Source of the DNA: Plasmodium coatneyi
Taxonomy: Eukaryota; Apicomplexa; Aconoidasida; Haemosporida; Plasmodiidae
DNA: 64,000 nucleotides
Assembly (NCBI RefSeq): GCF_001680005.1
Contig: NC_033567.1
Span: 124,001 to 188,000, forward strand
Direction: 5' to 3'
This document shows positions 47,063 through 58,084 of the stretch, one piece after another; the first letter of the stretch is position 1, and each line of letters starts with the position of its first letter. Below the pieces are notes generated by a model that saw only the letters and a program-made list of their open reading frames with translations, searched no databases and was not told where the DNA came from. Made by a program: the position numbers and the translations under genes.

Positions 47063-47953
47063 ATGTCGAGGTCCTCTTCCGGAGTTTTCATATTTATATT
47101 ATCTATAATCGGGTATGAATGAGGAGGAGAAAAAAAAAATAATAATAAAGAAGAAAAATGAAATATGTTGCCGCATGATTTGCATATTTGGCATATTATG
47201 AATGCGCCTGAAAGGTTCGCATCCGATTTGTTCACGCTTGCTAAAGAGTACAAAAATAATGTATTCATGTTTTCATTTGTACGTGTCCTATACTTCTACT
47301 TGTTGTGAAGCCTTTGCAGCAATGAGTACGACGCCTTCTTCAGTTCGCCCAGCAGGAGCTGCGCTAGAAATTTGTCAGAAAAGCCTTCAAACGGCGAAAA
47401 GAATACAATAGTTGGAAGCCCCTTAGAAGAAGAAAGTACCAGGGAGCATGGAAACAGCGCAAATTTTAGAGGATCTTCCTCAGGTTCCAACAATGCAGAA
47501 CTTCCTTATTCTAGTGGAACTGTATCCAATTCAATGTATACCGAACGTTTCGGCCTTGAAGACAAATTAAAGAAGGAGTGGAACGATCTATCCCTCATCG
47601 AAATAGAAAATTGGTATCATGTAATGGCAGGAGCTGTGGATACATTAAGCACAGAATACGAATCATCTTCCAACACTGTGGACGATAAGGGAAATAGTTG
47701 GTCCGAATTAATCAAAATGTTAACAGCTTTCCGACAAGCAGAAGTTAAGGAGAACAATGCCATTTTTGCAAAATTTGTAGATTACTTGCGAGAAAACAGG
47801 CAAAACGAACCCAGTAATACTTTAAGTGAAGAAGAACAAAACATCTGGAATGAAATCAAACAGTTAAAGCAAGAAAAAGATGCTATGTGGAAGAAATACC
47901 ACACGGAAACTTGGAAGTATTGGTTCCAAAAGGAATTCCCCACCGTGAATTAG
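47063..47953 (+). CDS. PHIST-like Plasmodium exported protein
   Basis: Two exons: 47063-47112 and 47320-47953; 227 aa. The phase-2 junction gives GGC. Exon 1 is a short signal sequence (MSRSSSGVFIFILSII). Exon 2 begins NEYDAFFSSPSRSCA and has a PEXEL at residues 33-37 (RNLSE). Residues about 80-225 fit a PHIST-type helical domain with spaced tryptophans: KKEWNDLSLIEIENWYHVM, a later SWSELIKML, then IWNEIKQLKQEKDAMWKKY and the end WKYWFQKEFPTVN. PHIST proteins act in the infected-cell cytoplasm and membrane skeleton. The assignment rests on the Trp spacing and the export architecture. A further open exon-like segment at 48112-48267 may belong to the same transcript. Confidence 0.8.
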
Positions 47954-50202
47954 ATAAAGAATGAATAATCCAGCATGTACACAGGTAACACAATTTTTCC
48001 GTATTAAGTAATGTGCCACATTCGGATGATTACATTCTTAATAAATAAATGTATAAAATTATGTTCCATGAAAATAGTTCCCCCACCCCCTCTTTTTTTT
48101 TTTTGCACAGAAGAAACAATTTTATGGCGAATCCAGAAAACAAAATTGCCAGGGTAAAAATTGCAGCGCTGAGAATAAAAGAATTAATGGAGCGTGGAAC
48201 GATAAGCACTTCATAAATGAAGAAATGAGGGTTGGAAGAAGGAAGGAATGTGTACTTAATGCATAGCGCTCATCTGTATTATGCAATACGTGTACATGAA
48301 AAGTTTAGGTGAATATATTGCATGCACAATGTTATGCATGCATATATGCCCAATGGGTATTTTTTTTTCTTCCTTTTCATAAATGTTTTTCTATGATTTA
48401 ATGCTAATTTTCAATTATTCATCGAACGAGTTTACATTCTATATTTCACATGAACGAAATGGTGTTTGCGTATTTATCTCCGTGTCCGGTTGCGTAGCGT
48501 TTACTTTTTTTCCGTATGCATTCCACTTTGAAGTGTGTGCAAAACTTATATCGTTGTGTATTCATGTGTTAAACGATAAACGGATGAATTTGTGTGTAAA
48601 ATTATTGGAATAGAATAAAATGGGTTTACGTGACAATAGAATGAAGCGGGAAGGAGTGGGAAGGAGCGGGTCAGTGCCTAAAGTGAGCTGGGGAAGCTGC
48701 GAATTCCTTTGCACCCCTTTTTGCCTAAAAAGGGGGTGACACAGCAGTTCGGTTGTATCATCCGTGTGCGTAACACACTACTGCTTGGTGATTCAATACC
48801 TAAGATGAACCAAAAAAAAAAAAAAAAAGGGGGCAAATAGTGGCGCTACGACATGGGTTAAGCTAAGCAATAAGGTGTTAATTTAGCCGCAGTTGCTCCG
48901 AGCGATAAGTACAGTCAGCGTGTAAAATTACCTCCATTCCTTTTTGCCCCCCCTTTTGAAATTGTCCACCCTGCCGATAAAGTGAAGTGCCCGTGGAGGT
49001 CGTAATGCTACGGAAGTAAAAAGAAAAATAGGAGGAAAGTCCATTTAAAAATCTGGGTCATGTTACTCCCTGCGTCGCTTATAACCCGCATTTTTTTTTT
49101 TTTGGCACAGTTAAAAGAATAATGATGTTCTTGGCTATCCACTATTACATGAGGGAAGCAGTAAAATTTTGGATGGGGTTAACGAGGAGTAACTTACCTT
49201 GTGTGAATTGCGGTGGGGGTCGTAGCTTGAGGATTCAGGATTTGCGCTATTCTCTGTCCTTCTTTCAAATGCGTGGTGTGCTAAAATAATACGCAGAATA
49301 CTCTTTTTTAAGAAGGAAAAAGTGTGATCATCTTTAGAAGTAACAATTAGAATGTGAAATAAGGGTGCATATTATACGATTCGCACATCTGAAAAAGGTG
49401 CATACATATTGGAATCGCTGCACAAGAGGAACTTATTCCAAATAAGGGTGCTAAATCACTAATGATTATTCGTTTAAATGTTAATTCCGAATAGCGCAGA
49501 TAACAAAAATTTAGAATGTGAGCTTAGTTATTATTATATACTAGGATACACACTTATGAATTTTCTTAAACTCTTGGTATTAATAAAAATAGCTCCAACT
49601 TTACAGTAGTGTGATTTCTTTAATAAAAAAAAAAAAATAATTTTTTAAAATTGCAAGTTGAAAAAATTCTTCTATTCAATTTTATTCTTCTCGCAAAAAG
49701 TTCTCGGTACTTTTAAAAATATTACTTTAATTACTACTATGCTAGTTCGTTCCCCATAATAAAAAATTAAAAAAAATTGCTTTTTCTTTATTCAACATTA
49801 TTACTTTTTCCTTTTCTTCGTTTAGCATAAATGTCGCGCTCATGTTGCGAGTACGTCGCGATTATTTCGTAAAACTGTGTTATATTATATGGTCACCTTA
49901 TTTTTATGTGTAATTCACTATTTTGTAGCGTTATTCCTACTGTGAGCCCCTTCTTTTTTCTTTCCTTTTGGTGTGAAGTAATAATACGCAAGCTAGCTTA
50001 AACACAAAAGTGAATGCAGGAAAAAGCAAAAATAAAACAGAATAAAAGATAACCATTGACTCATTGGAGGAAGAAAATTTTGCGATTACTTGGGATTATC
50101 CAACAGTGTCGCAGTTGCACTAATAATTTAATATAATTAAAAAATATATATATATATATATATATTCCGTTTTAACTGAATATTTAACGAGTCTTGCAAA
50201 GA
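47954..50202. other. Intergenic; possible extra exon and hairpins
   Basis: At 48112 a cacag acceptor precedes open frames to about 48267, one reading MANPENKIARVKIAALRIKE. At 48712-48786 there are nested inverted repeats. The rest is AT-rich with a (TA)n tract near 50143-50166 upstream of the next gene. Confidence 0.5.
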
Positions 50203-51519
50203 ATGGCCGCCATCAAAATTGTTTTTCCAAAGGATCGTCGTTTGTGGGTGTACCCTTTACTTGTTATGTACTTTGTCCTGGTTTGGATTGAGTCACAGGT
50301 ACGTGGAAGTTGTGCGTGGGTCGTTTTTTTCTTTATTCCTTCTTTTTCTTATCACAGTAGTGCCAGCATATGGGAATACAATTTGCGCCTTTGTCCAAAT
50401 TTATCATTCCGAATGCTCCCCACTTGCTGCTCGTTCTTTGCGTTCTCCCTTCAATGCTGTCCACTGTGTTAATAATACCTCATTATTTTATTCTACTTTA
50501 TTCTATTACCTTCTACTTCACTTCATTCTATTTTACTTTATTCCATTCTACTTTATTCTTTTCTTTTCTATTTTATTTTATTCCTTCCTTTGCAGAGCTT
50601 TAATGGGACAACGCGCGTGGGGACCTTTACAGGGACATACCCATCTGGGCGTTCAAGAATTTTGTCCGGGTTAGGGCTTTCTTTAAAAAATTCCATATTC
50701 ACGGAGAATGACTACGCTCCCGGAAGGAATCTGCTTGACAGGTGCGATATGAGAAAACATAAGAATCCCTGCTCTCAGGACCGTTGTGGAACCTGCCATC
50801 GAGAACGTTGTGGAGGCTGCCCTAGGCAACGTTGTGGAGGCTGCTCTCAGCAATGTTGTGGAACCTGTTCTCAGCAACGTTATGTTGGCTACACTCTGCC
50901 ACCTTATGGAACCTACCCTGCGCAACCGTATGGAACCTACCCTGCTCAACCGTATGGAACCTACCCTCCGCGACCTTATGGAACCTATCCTCTTCAACCT
51001 TATGGAACCATCCCTCCGCAACCTTATGGAACCTACCCTCATCCACCTTATGGAACCTACCCTCCGCAACCTTTTTGAGGCTTCCTTTAGCAATGTTCTG
51101 GAGGTTGCCCTCAGCAACTATATGAAGCCGACGCAAGACCATACTGCAGTACCGTTTACCCCAATTGGACGAATCGTATCCTAGACAGGTACAGACCAAT
51201 GCTCCCATATGGTTGCACCCACCATGAACTTTCGAGGAATCTCATAGACAAAGAAATATTAAACATGCCGCAGGAATTATTTTTTTGGTTTAGTAAAAGT
51301 AAGGCATTCATTTCATATTTCTACTATGGGATCTACTTAGAAAGGAAGTATTATGCCATGGTGGACGACCTGAACAAGTGGTTTTCCAGCGTAGCAGAAG
51401 CCAGTAATTTGCCACATGATTACAAGTTGGAATGGTGGGAAGAATGCAACATAGACGGGTGGAGGAGGGGGATATGCGTGTATATATTACCTTCCCCCCT
51501 TCTTCTTTCCCAAAAGTAA
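50203..51519 (+). pseudogene. PHIST-like exported protein broken by two in-frame stops
   Basis: Exon 1 50203-50298 (MAAIKIVFPKDRR..., with hydrophobic VYPLLVMYFVLVWI; donor cag/gtacgt). Exon 2 from 50596 in phase 0, with a possible PEXEL RNLLD at residues 76-80. It then encodes Cys repeats (CGGC type) and about eight units of PYGTYPPQ (24 bp). TGA at 51076-51078 and TAG at 51088-51090 interrupt the frame inside a degraded Cys unit. The same frame then stays open to 51519, with SRNLIDKEILNMPQELFFWF and a PHIST-like KYYAMVDDLNKWF...WWEEC pattern. The stops lie where the repeat pattern predicts CGA and CAG. A possible 3' exon starts after ggtatag at about 51620. No GT-AG pair that I can see skips the stops in frame. 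Confidence 0.75.
50755..51060 (+). repeat. 24-bp coding repeat (Cys units then PYGTYPPQ units)
   Basis: The repeat period is a multiple of three, so all six frames stay open here. The true frame is the one continuous with the signal exon. Confidence 0.85.
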
Positions 51520-52094
51520 GGACAATGATGAATATGTAATACCATGTGTGCACTATACATTGAAGAAGCTTCAGGGATTATTGGTTCCCTTTCCTTCCCC
51601 CCCCCTTTTTGGTATAGCAGTGATAAGCTGATGAGGTGTTGCAACTTCTGCTCAACGGAAAACCACACTTGCATGATTCTAATGGCCTATTTATTATTAT
51701 ACCCATTTATGATGGTCCGTTTATGATTACATTTAATGGAAAATGGTCTATTTATGGTGTCCTATTTTTAATGGCCTATTTATGATTACTTACTGTTGCG
51801 CATAACTTTGCCCACTCCTTTGGCGCATAGTCACCATGTGGTCATATATTCATGAGCCTAGCCGTCACCTATCCTTTATGAATGGCCTAACACTTTCACT
51901 TGAACTAAATAATTAATACATTAACGCGACCTAATCGAGGTATAGTAATTTTTCGTTTGTTGCTCCCGCGCCATGGACACAAGAAATGTGACCATTCGTT
52001 CAACATAGTTTCGTATATTCCTACGCGCATGTCGGTGTAATTCGCGTTATGGAAATTCATAGTTACACTTTAGGAATTCCTCATGGGGTCCCTT

Positions 52095-52210
52095 TTTTGC
52101 TCGCGCACATTTGTGTACTCATTACAACTAACACGGAATTATACTGAGAATTCCTCGCTAGAAAATAAGATCATGCAGAAGTTGCGCACAAATAAAGTGG
52201 ATGGAAATTC
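52095..52210 (+). repeat. Dispersed repeat, copy 2
   Basis: Same order of shared words as 32165-32280: gcacatttgtgtactc, aacacggaattata, aaaataagatcatgcag and gcgcacaaat. Confidence 0.6.
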
Positions 52211-52219
52211 TAGTTGCAA

Positions 52220-52480
52220 TGTCCCGAAAGAAATGACAAACACATCCTAAAAAAAAAATGCCTGGGTGTTGCACAACCTATAAAAGATTACATATACTTT
52301 ACACTAAAAATGTCCCAAAAAATGACAAACACCTGAAAATGAGGTTAACCACCTCAATGTACATACTTTACATCAAAATATCCAAAATGATAAAAACACC
52401 CCGAAAATGAAGGTTACCACCTTCGATTACATACTTTACCAAATGTCCAGAAATGACAGAAACATCCGAAAAAGAGGGGT
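52220..52480 (+). repeat. Degenerate 65-90-bp satellite
   Basis: Three to four units share atgtcc..aaatgacaaacac, ..gaaaatgaggttaaccacct and cat(a)tactttac. The block is followed at once by telomere-like DNA, as in a subtelomere. Confidence 0.7.
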
Positions 52481-52489
52481 TCAAAGTGT

Positions 52490-52600
52490 AGGAGTTGGAT
52501 TTCGGGTGTAGAACAGTGTGTAGGTTTGAGGTTTAGGGTTTACGGTTTATGGTGTAGGTTTGAGGTTGTAGGTTTGAGGGTGTAGGATTTAGGGGTGTGG
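52490..52600 (+). repeat. Degenerate telomere-like tract
   Basis: Units of gtgtaggtttgaggtttagg, gtttacggtttatggtgtag and ggatttaggggtgt. It is more decayed than the array at 37.7 kb. Confidence 0.7.
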
Positions 52601-54414
52601 GATTGGTGATCAATTTTCATTTTAGTTGTATATACTATAAGGAGCATAATAATTATATTATAGTTATAGTACATATAGCAACAGAAGCACGTTGTACGAG
52701 ATAGTCATATTTCTCAATAATTTTGAAAAGTGAACAGTCACCCAAAAGATTTTCGCCCGAATAACAGTATAGTAACTGCAAATTTTCTCTTTAATTAACA
52801 CCCTATGATCTTTTCGTTCATTATAATTCTGCTCCGTAGCTGGTCCATGTGTATATATATTTACTTCTATTCTATGGTATTATGACGTTATATAATAATG
52901 TGCTCATAAAGGATGAAAACTTTAAGAGTGGTAATCTTATTCTACGCCATTTTTCCTTTTTATATATAACTATTACTTTTTACATATTGGAAGTTCTCAT
53001 TCATGCATGAACCCATAGGTGTAGTAACAGAATGAAGGCTGATTCGGTATATACCCTGCAATAAGAAATAATATGATATGCGATAAGCCAACCATATATG
53101 TATTTCTGAAAAATCGGAAGAATTAAATGCGCACTCAGCACGGGCGAAATGACAAAGTACTCCTTGTGGGGGCACACATACGTACAGGTGGGTTCACTTA
53201 TGTATCATGAGGTACACATTCTAGCTTATGCACTACGCTCTACTATTTTGTCATGATAAAACTAAGGTCCGTGATCCCCCCCAAAGCACTTTATACATAT
53301 GTAAAGAAGTATACACACATTCTTCCGTTCTCTCAGCTACACTTTTTTCATGTGAATAGTGTATATAAAAAGCTGTACATAGTGTTAGAAAAAGTATCCC
53401 CAGGAGAAAAGTAATTTATGCAAGAATACTGAGATAACAGTGTTTCCTGTTCGATAGGTCTTTACCGCCTTTCACATCTTTTCACCTTTCTATAATTAAA
53501 AATAAAAAATTAACGAAGAAACTTCATGTATTATTATGTTTAATGGTAAAAAAATGAAAAGGGCACACATATAGAACAAAAAAAGTGTGCTATATATGTG
53601 AGCTCCTCTCCACTGTAATGTGCTCAATAAATATTATATTAAATTTCATAAATAATATCTAAGCTCCAGGCTCCGCTAGAATGGCTGAATTTTTCTTTCT
53701 TCTTTTTCATAGCAAAAAAATTTGCGATATATATATAGTGTAAAAATCCAAAAGAAAAAAAAAAAAAAAAAAAAAAAATTTACACTGCTCAAAAGAAAAC
53801 TTCGCACGTAATATTGTATTCCATGATGTGTTAATAATTCTTTAATTCATTTTAATAATATACAGTTCGATTTCTTCATAAAAGTTTTCCTTTCTTTTTT
53901 TTTCTCTGTTTCTTCTGTTTTTTTGTTTTTTCATATATAAAATTCAGTTTGTAAATGTATACACATATGTATATATGTGTGCGACCGATAAATATTCAAG
54001 CGAAAGGTCAAATAATTCATGAAAAAAAAAAAACTTGCATATTTATACATATTACAATTATTAGGTCCTATGAGTGTGCAATAGAAATATGAATAGAGAA
54101 AACGAAGTACACTTGCACCTGTTTACAAAAAATATATACATTGTACACATAAAAGAAGTGGTCCCACGTAATCATGTTTTCTCTCCCATGAAAATATTGA
54201 CCTCCTTCCCCCGAAGAAACATTTGATTCTTTTATAAATATGGAAGTATATGGAGCAAGGAGCGAGGAAGGGCGTACATATCATTTGACATTACTATGAA
54301 ATATGCTACTACTAGGTAAAAAGAACAACGGTAGATACATATTAAAAAGGATGACTACTTGAAAAAAATCGCACATAACATACACCAAAAAGCAAAAAAG
54401 GGGTGGAGGAAAAT

Positions 54415-57400
54415 ATGTCCCATTTTGTTCCTAAAACTTTCATATGTACACTATTATTATGTGTAGTCCTAAATCCTTATAATGTAAGGCCTAAAAAGAA
54501 GATTACATATATATACATATATGCACACATATAGATATATATAAGGACATATATATTTTGCCTTCCTATATATATGGACATAATTTCGTCTATTCTATGC
54601 ACAGAAAAGGAGGGTATATTGGCCACATAATAAACCTACCCATTATTTCCTAACCTGATTCTTTTTGTAGAGTACCTCTTCCCCTATATGTACGGAAAAC
54701 AGAATAAATCATCATGTCTTGAACAGCAAATGTGGAGCATCCCTGCAGGCGCCATATGCGTCTTTGCAGAATAACCTACCCTATTCCACACAATTTAATC
54801 AACAGAACGATGGTCTAAAGTGTGCTGCTCCAAGTTATTCAGACCCAGAGTATGCCAATCAGCAAAACTCTGTAAAAGGCATGCCGGTGCAGAGTACGCT
54901 CGTCCACAAAATTCAAGCCAATGGATTGTTGGACAACTCTACAAAATTGCAAAATGTGCACTTATACAGTGGGAGCAGTGTAAGGGAAGATGTCAGAACA
55001 AATGGCTTAGAGGGGAAAAAATTACAACAACAACAATCACATCAAGCACCAAACACACATCCAACACAAGCACCACCACAACAACATGAACCATACAACC
55101 CACCAAACACACCACCGCCGGAACCACCTACACCACCTTGGTCACCACCATCAGAAGGACGACCATCGAACACACCCAACCCACCACAACAAGAAACGGA
55201 ACATCCACCACAACAGCAGACACAACAGGGACTGCAACCATCGTCAGAACCACCAACACCATCTACACCACCGTGGCCACCACCACCACCACAACAACAG
55301 CAGATACAACAGGGATTGCAACCACCACCGTCCATAGACGCATCGAACGGAGGCGGGGGGAAACAGAGTCGAATAATGTCCTTGTTAAATGAAATAAAAG
55401 AAACATTATTAATCAGACCACAAATAATTGAAGCAAAATTAAAAAAATTAGAACAAGCTTTGCTAAATAATAAATTAATAACAGAATCCAAATTAAAGGA
55501 AGTGAAGCAGGTCTTATCCGATAGGGAAATAATAGGAAAAAAGAAAAGGAGCGTTTTCAAAGTATTGAAGGAAAATTTTTTAAGCAATCCATCTATACGA
55601 AAATTAATGCTAAAAGAATTAGAAGACATTTTGTTAGGAAATGAATTAAACACCGAATACATTTTAAGTGTAATAAATAAAAATAAGTTTAGTAAGAGAT
55701 TGGCCTATTTGCCTTTGTTAAATATATTTGGAAGATTCATCGTATCCAGAAAATTAATGGATGAATCGAAATTAAAAGAATTAAAAGGGGTTTTGCTGAG
55801 TGACGAACCTATCACAGAATCGCAATTACATGATTTAAAAGTGTTGCTGGTGGATGTATTACATAATATCACTAATGCAGATAATAACGCAACATCACAA
55901 AGTAAAGTAAGTAATTACCACATCATTCGTCCTACTCCTCCGAACGTGGATGCGTATTATTTTTCACAGCGGCCTTTTGATTCCGTAATCAATGTGGACG
56001 CGCGATACCCTGACCACCATTTATTGCAAAATGTGCATTCGCTCAAAAATCGGAACGAATTCCCTAGAAGGGAACCTTTCAATAGTGATGCATTTATAAG
56101 AAGGACGAATTTGAAAAGGAAAGAAAATTTATCTCTGGAGTTAGACCGTTCCCGGAGGACAAAAAAAGATGAACACTATAAAAGAAATGTGTCGCAAAAA
56201 GCAGATTTGGTAAAAAAGAATGAACTGTTAAAAAAGAAGGTTTTGAGGGAGGCCGATTTTGTTCATGAGAATGAGCTTCTCAGAAAAAGGACGTTTTTGA
56301 AGGAGGCCGATTTGGAGAAAGAGAATGACCTGTTGGAAAAGAGGCTCTTGAAAAAGGACCATTTGATAGGGACAAGTAATCTGAAAAGAGGTCATACCAT
56401 TTTTCTCCCAAAATATGAAGACTCCATAGATGAAAATCCTGCTATAGACAGAAGGGAAATATTACAAAAAAATGAGTTAATAAAAAAAATCCATATTAAA
56501 GAGGATATTAGGAAACCGACACCAAAGAGGGATTCACTAGAAAAAGTTCCTGTGGAAATCACTCCAAAAGACGACAAATTACCAAAGAATGATTCTTCAG
56601 GAAAACTTCCTGTGGACATCACCCCAAAAGACGACAAATTACCACCAAAAAAGAAGTCTCCCTTGGAAAAAGTTCCTGTGGAAATTACCCCAAAAGACAA
56701 AGTACCAAAGAGCCATTCTTTGGAAAAAGTGATTCATGTAGGAGGAATCACCCTAAAAGACAAGGTACCAAAGAATGATTCTTTAGGAAAAGTGACTCCT
56801 GTGGAAGGAATCACCCCAAAAAGCGACAAATTACCAAAGAACGATTCCTTAGAAAAAGTGATCCATGTGGAAGGAAACACCTCAAAAGACGACAAATTAA
56901 CAAAGAGAAATTTCGCAAATAAAACTGACAAAAAAAAAAAAATCGAGCAAATCACAAAAAAGAAAAAATGGACTATAGAAATACATATGAGTAAAAAAAA
57001 GCAAACATATGAAATAATAACGAGTAAAAAGAAAAAAAAGAAAACTGCTATTATAAGCACGCACATGTGTGAAAGGAATAAAAAAAATGAACTTATAGAC
57101 GACACCCTCGATTCTAAAAGTAAAGATGATGATAAAAATGTGGAAGAAGAAGAAAAAGCGGTCGCTAAGAAGAAAAAATTCAAGGTAGATGTACATTTAG
57201 AAAAAAAAAAAAAGAAAAAGGGAAAACCGGTAATTAAAAAAAAAACATGGATGATTGAAGCAATTATGAAAAATGTTGCCCCAAAGAAAGAGTTGGAAAT
57301 ATTAAAAGAATTACCTGTGTCCCATGTAATTGATGTGGACGTCAACGATCCGTTATACCGAACAAAAGAAGAAATTCTTTTTGAAAGTATTCTTGCGAAC

Positions 57401-58084
57401 CCTATAAAAGAACCTAGTAGAAAAAAAAGAAGAGCTGGACTTTTAAAGAAATTGGCTATTTATGGATTAGTACCAACACTTGCTATAGGAGCTATAATAG
57501 GTTTAACAATAGGATATATTCATGTAGCGCCCATAGATGTTTATTTAGACTCTACTGCTGTAGGTGTTAAGGCAACTGTAGATGCTGTTGTACAGGAAGC
57601 GCCTGCAATTGCACGTAACTTTGGACTGTGCTTGGTTGATGCAGCAAGTGAAGCATGGACCACTTTGTTTGGGGTGTCTTCTCTTTTTCATCCTTTTATT
57701 TCTGCTGCAGAATGCACAGGAAAGGCGGTAGCAAGTACCGTATCTACCGTTACTGAAGCCGCATTGGAGGGTGCTGCTGTAGCTACTTCATATGGTACAT
57801 TATACGGTGTATTGCAAATAATGTTCCCATCATTAATAGCTCTTGGAGTTGCAGTCCTTATTTATATTATATTCTTATATCTAGATGAAAAAGGCAAGAT
57901 GGAATGGTTCCACAGATATAGAAGGAAGTTTATGAAAAATTTGAAGAGGAAATATAATGAATTCAAGATGTCCAGAAAAGGAAAAAGGAGGAGAAAGTGG
58001 TATAGGAAATTTCTATCTAAAATGGAATACATAAATGAAGAACAAAATGCATATCCTAACGGAGCGGTTTGCTTAAAACATTAA
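54415..58084 (+). CDS. Large Lys-rich secreted/exported protein with two C-terminal membrane segments
   Basis: Two exons: 54415-54483 (MSHFVPKTFICTLLLCVVLN, a signal peptide; donor gtaagg) and 54671-58084; 1160 aa, phase 0. Exon 2 opens STSSPICTENRINHHVLNSK. Residues about 140-250 are Pro/Gln-rich. About 255-415 form a helical region with related units (ITESKLKEVKQVLSD, MDESKLKELKGVLLSD). About 636-776 have some six units of the DSLEKVPVEITPKDDKLPKN type. About 776-883 are Lys-rich. Near 950-975 and 1073-1095 are membrane segments (LVPTLAIGAIIGLTIGYI; LIALGVAVLIYIIFLYL) around a small-residue loop, followed by a basic cytoplasmic end. The C-terminal layout recalls two-membrane export families such as RIFIN/STEVOR-type proteins, but that is inference. 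No canonical PEXEL is seen near the start. Confidence 0.85.

Larger units (their letters stand above)
51520..54414. other. Intergenic with dispersed repeat, satellite and telomere-like tract
   Basis: Contains the dispersed repeat at 52095-52210, a degenerate satellite at 52220-52480 and telomere-like DNA at 52490-52600. The rest, to the signal exon at 54415, is AT-rich and without a gene. Confidence 0.6.

Noticed and set aside
50683..51208. Long open frames on both strands over the Cys/PYGTYPPQ repeat
   Set aside because: The repeat period is a multiple of three, so all frames stay open. Only the plus frame joined to the signal exon has composition and context of a real product.
55042..55662. 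Antisense frame rich in Cys and Gly
   Set aside because: It is the mirror of the Pro/Gln-rich coding repeat of the large gene at 54415-58084.
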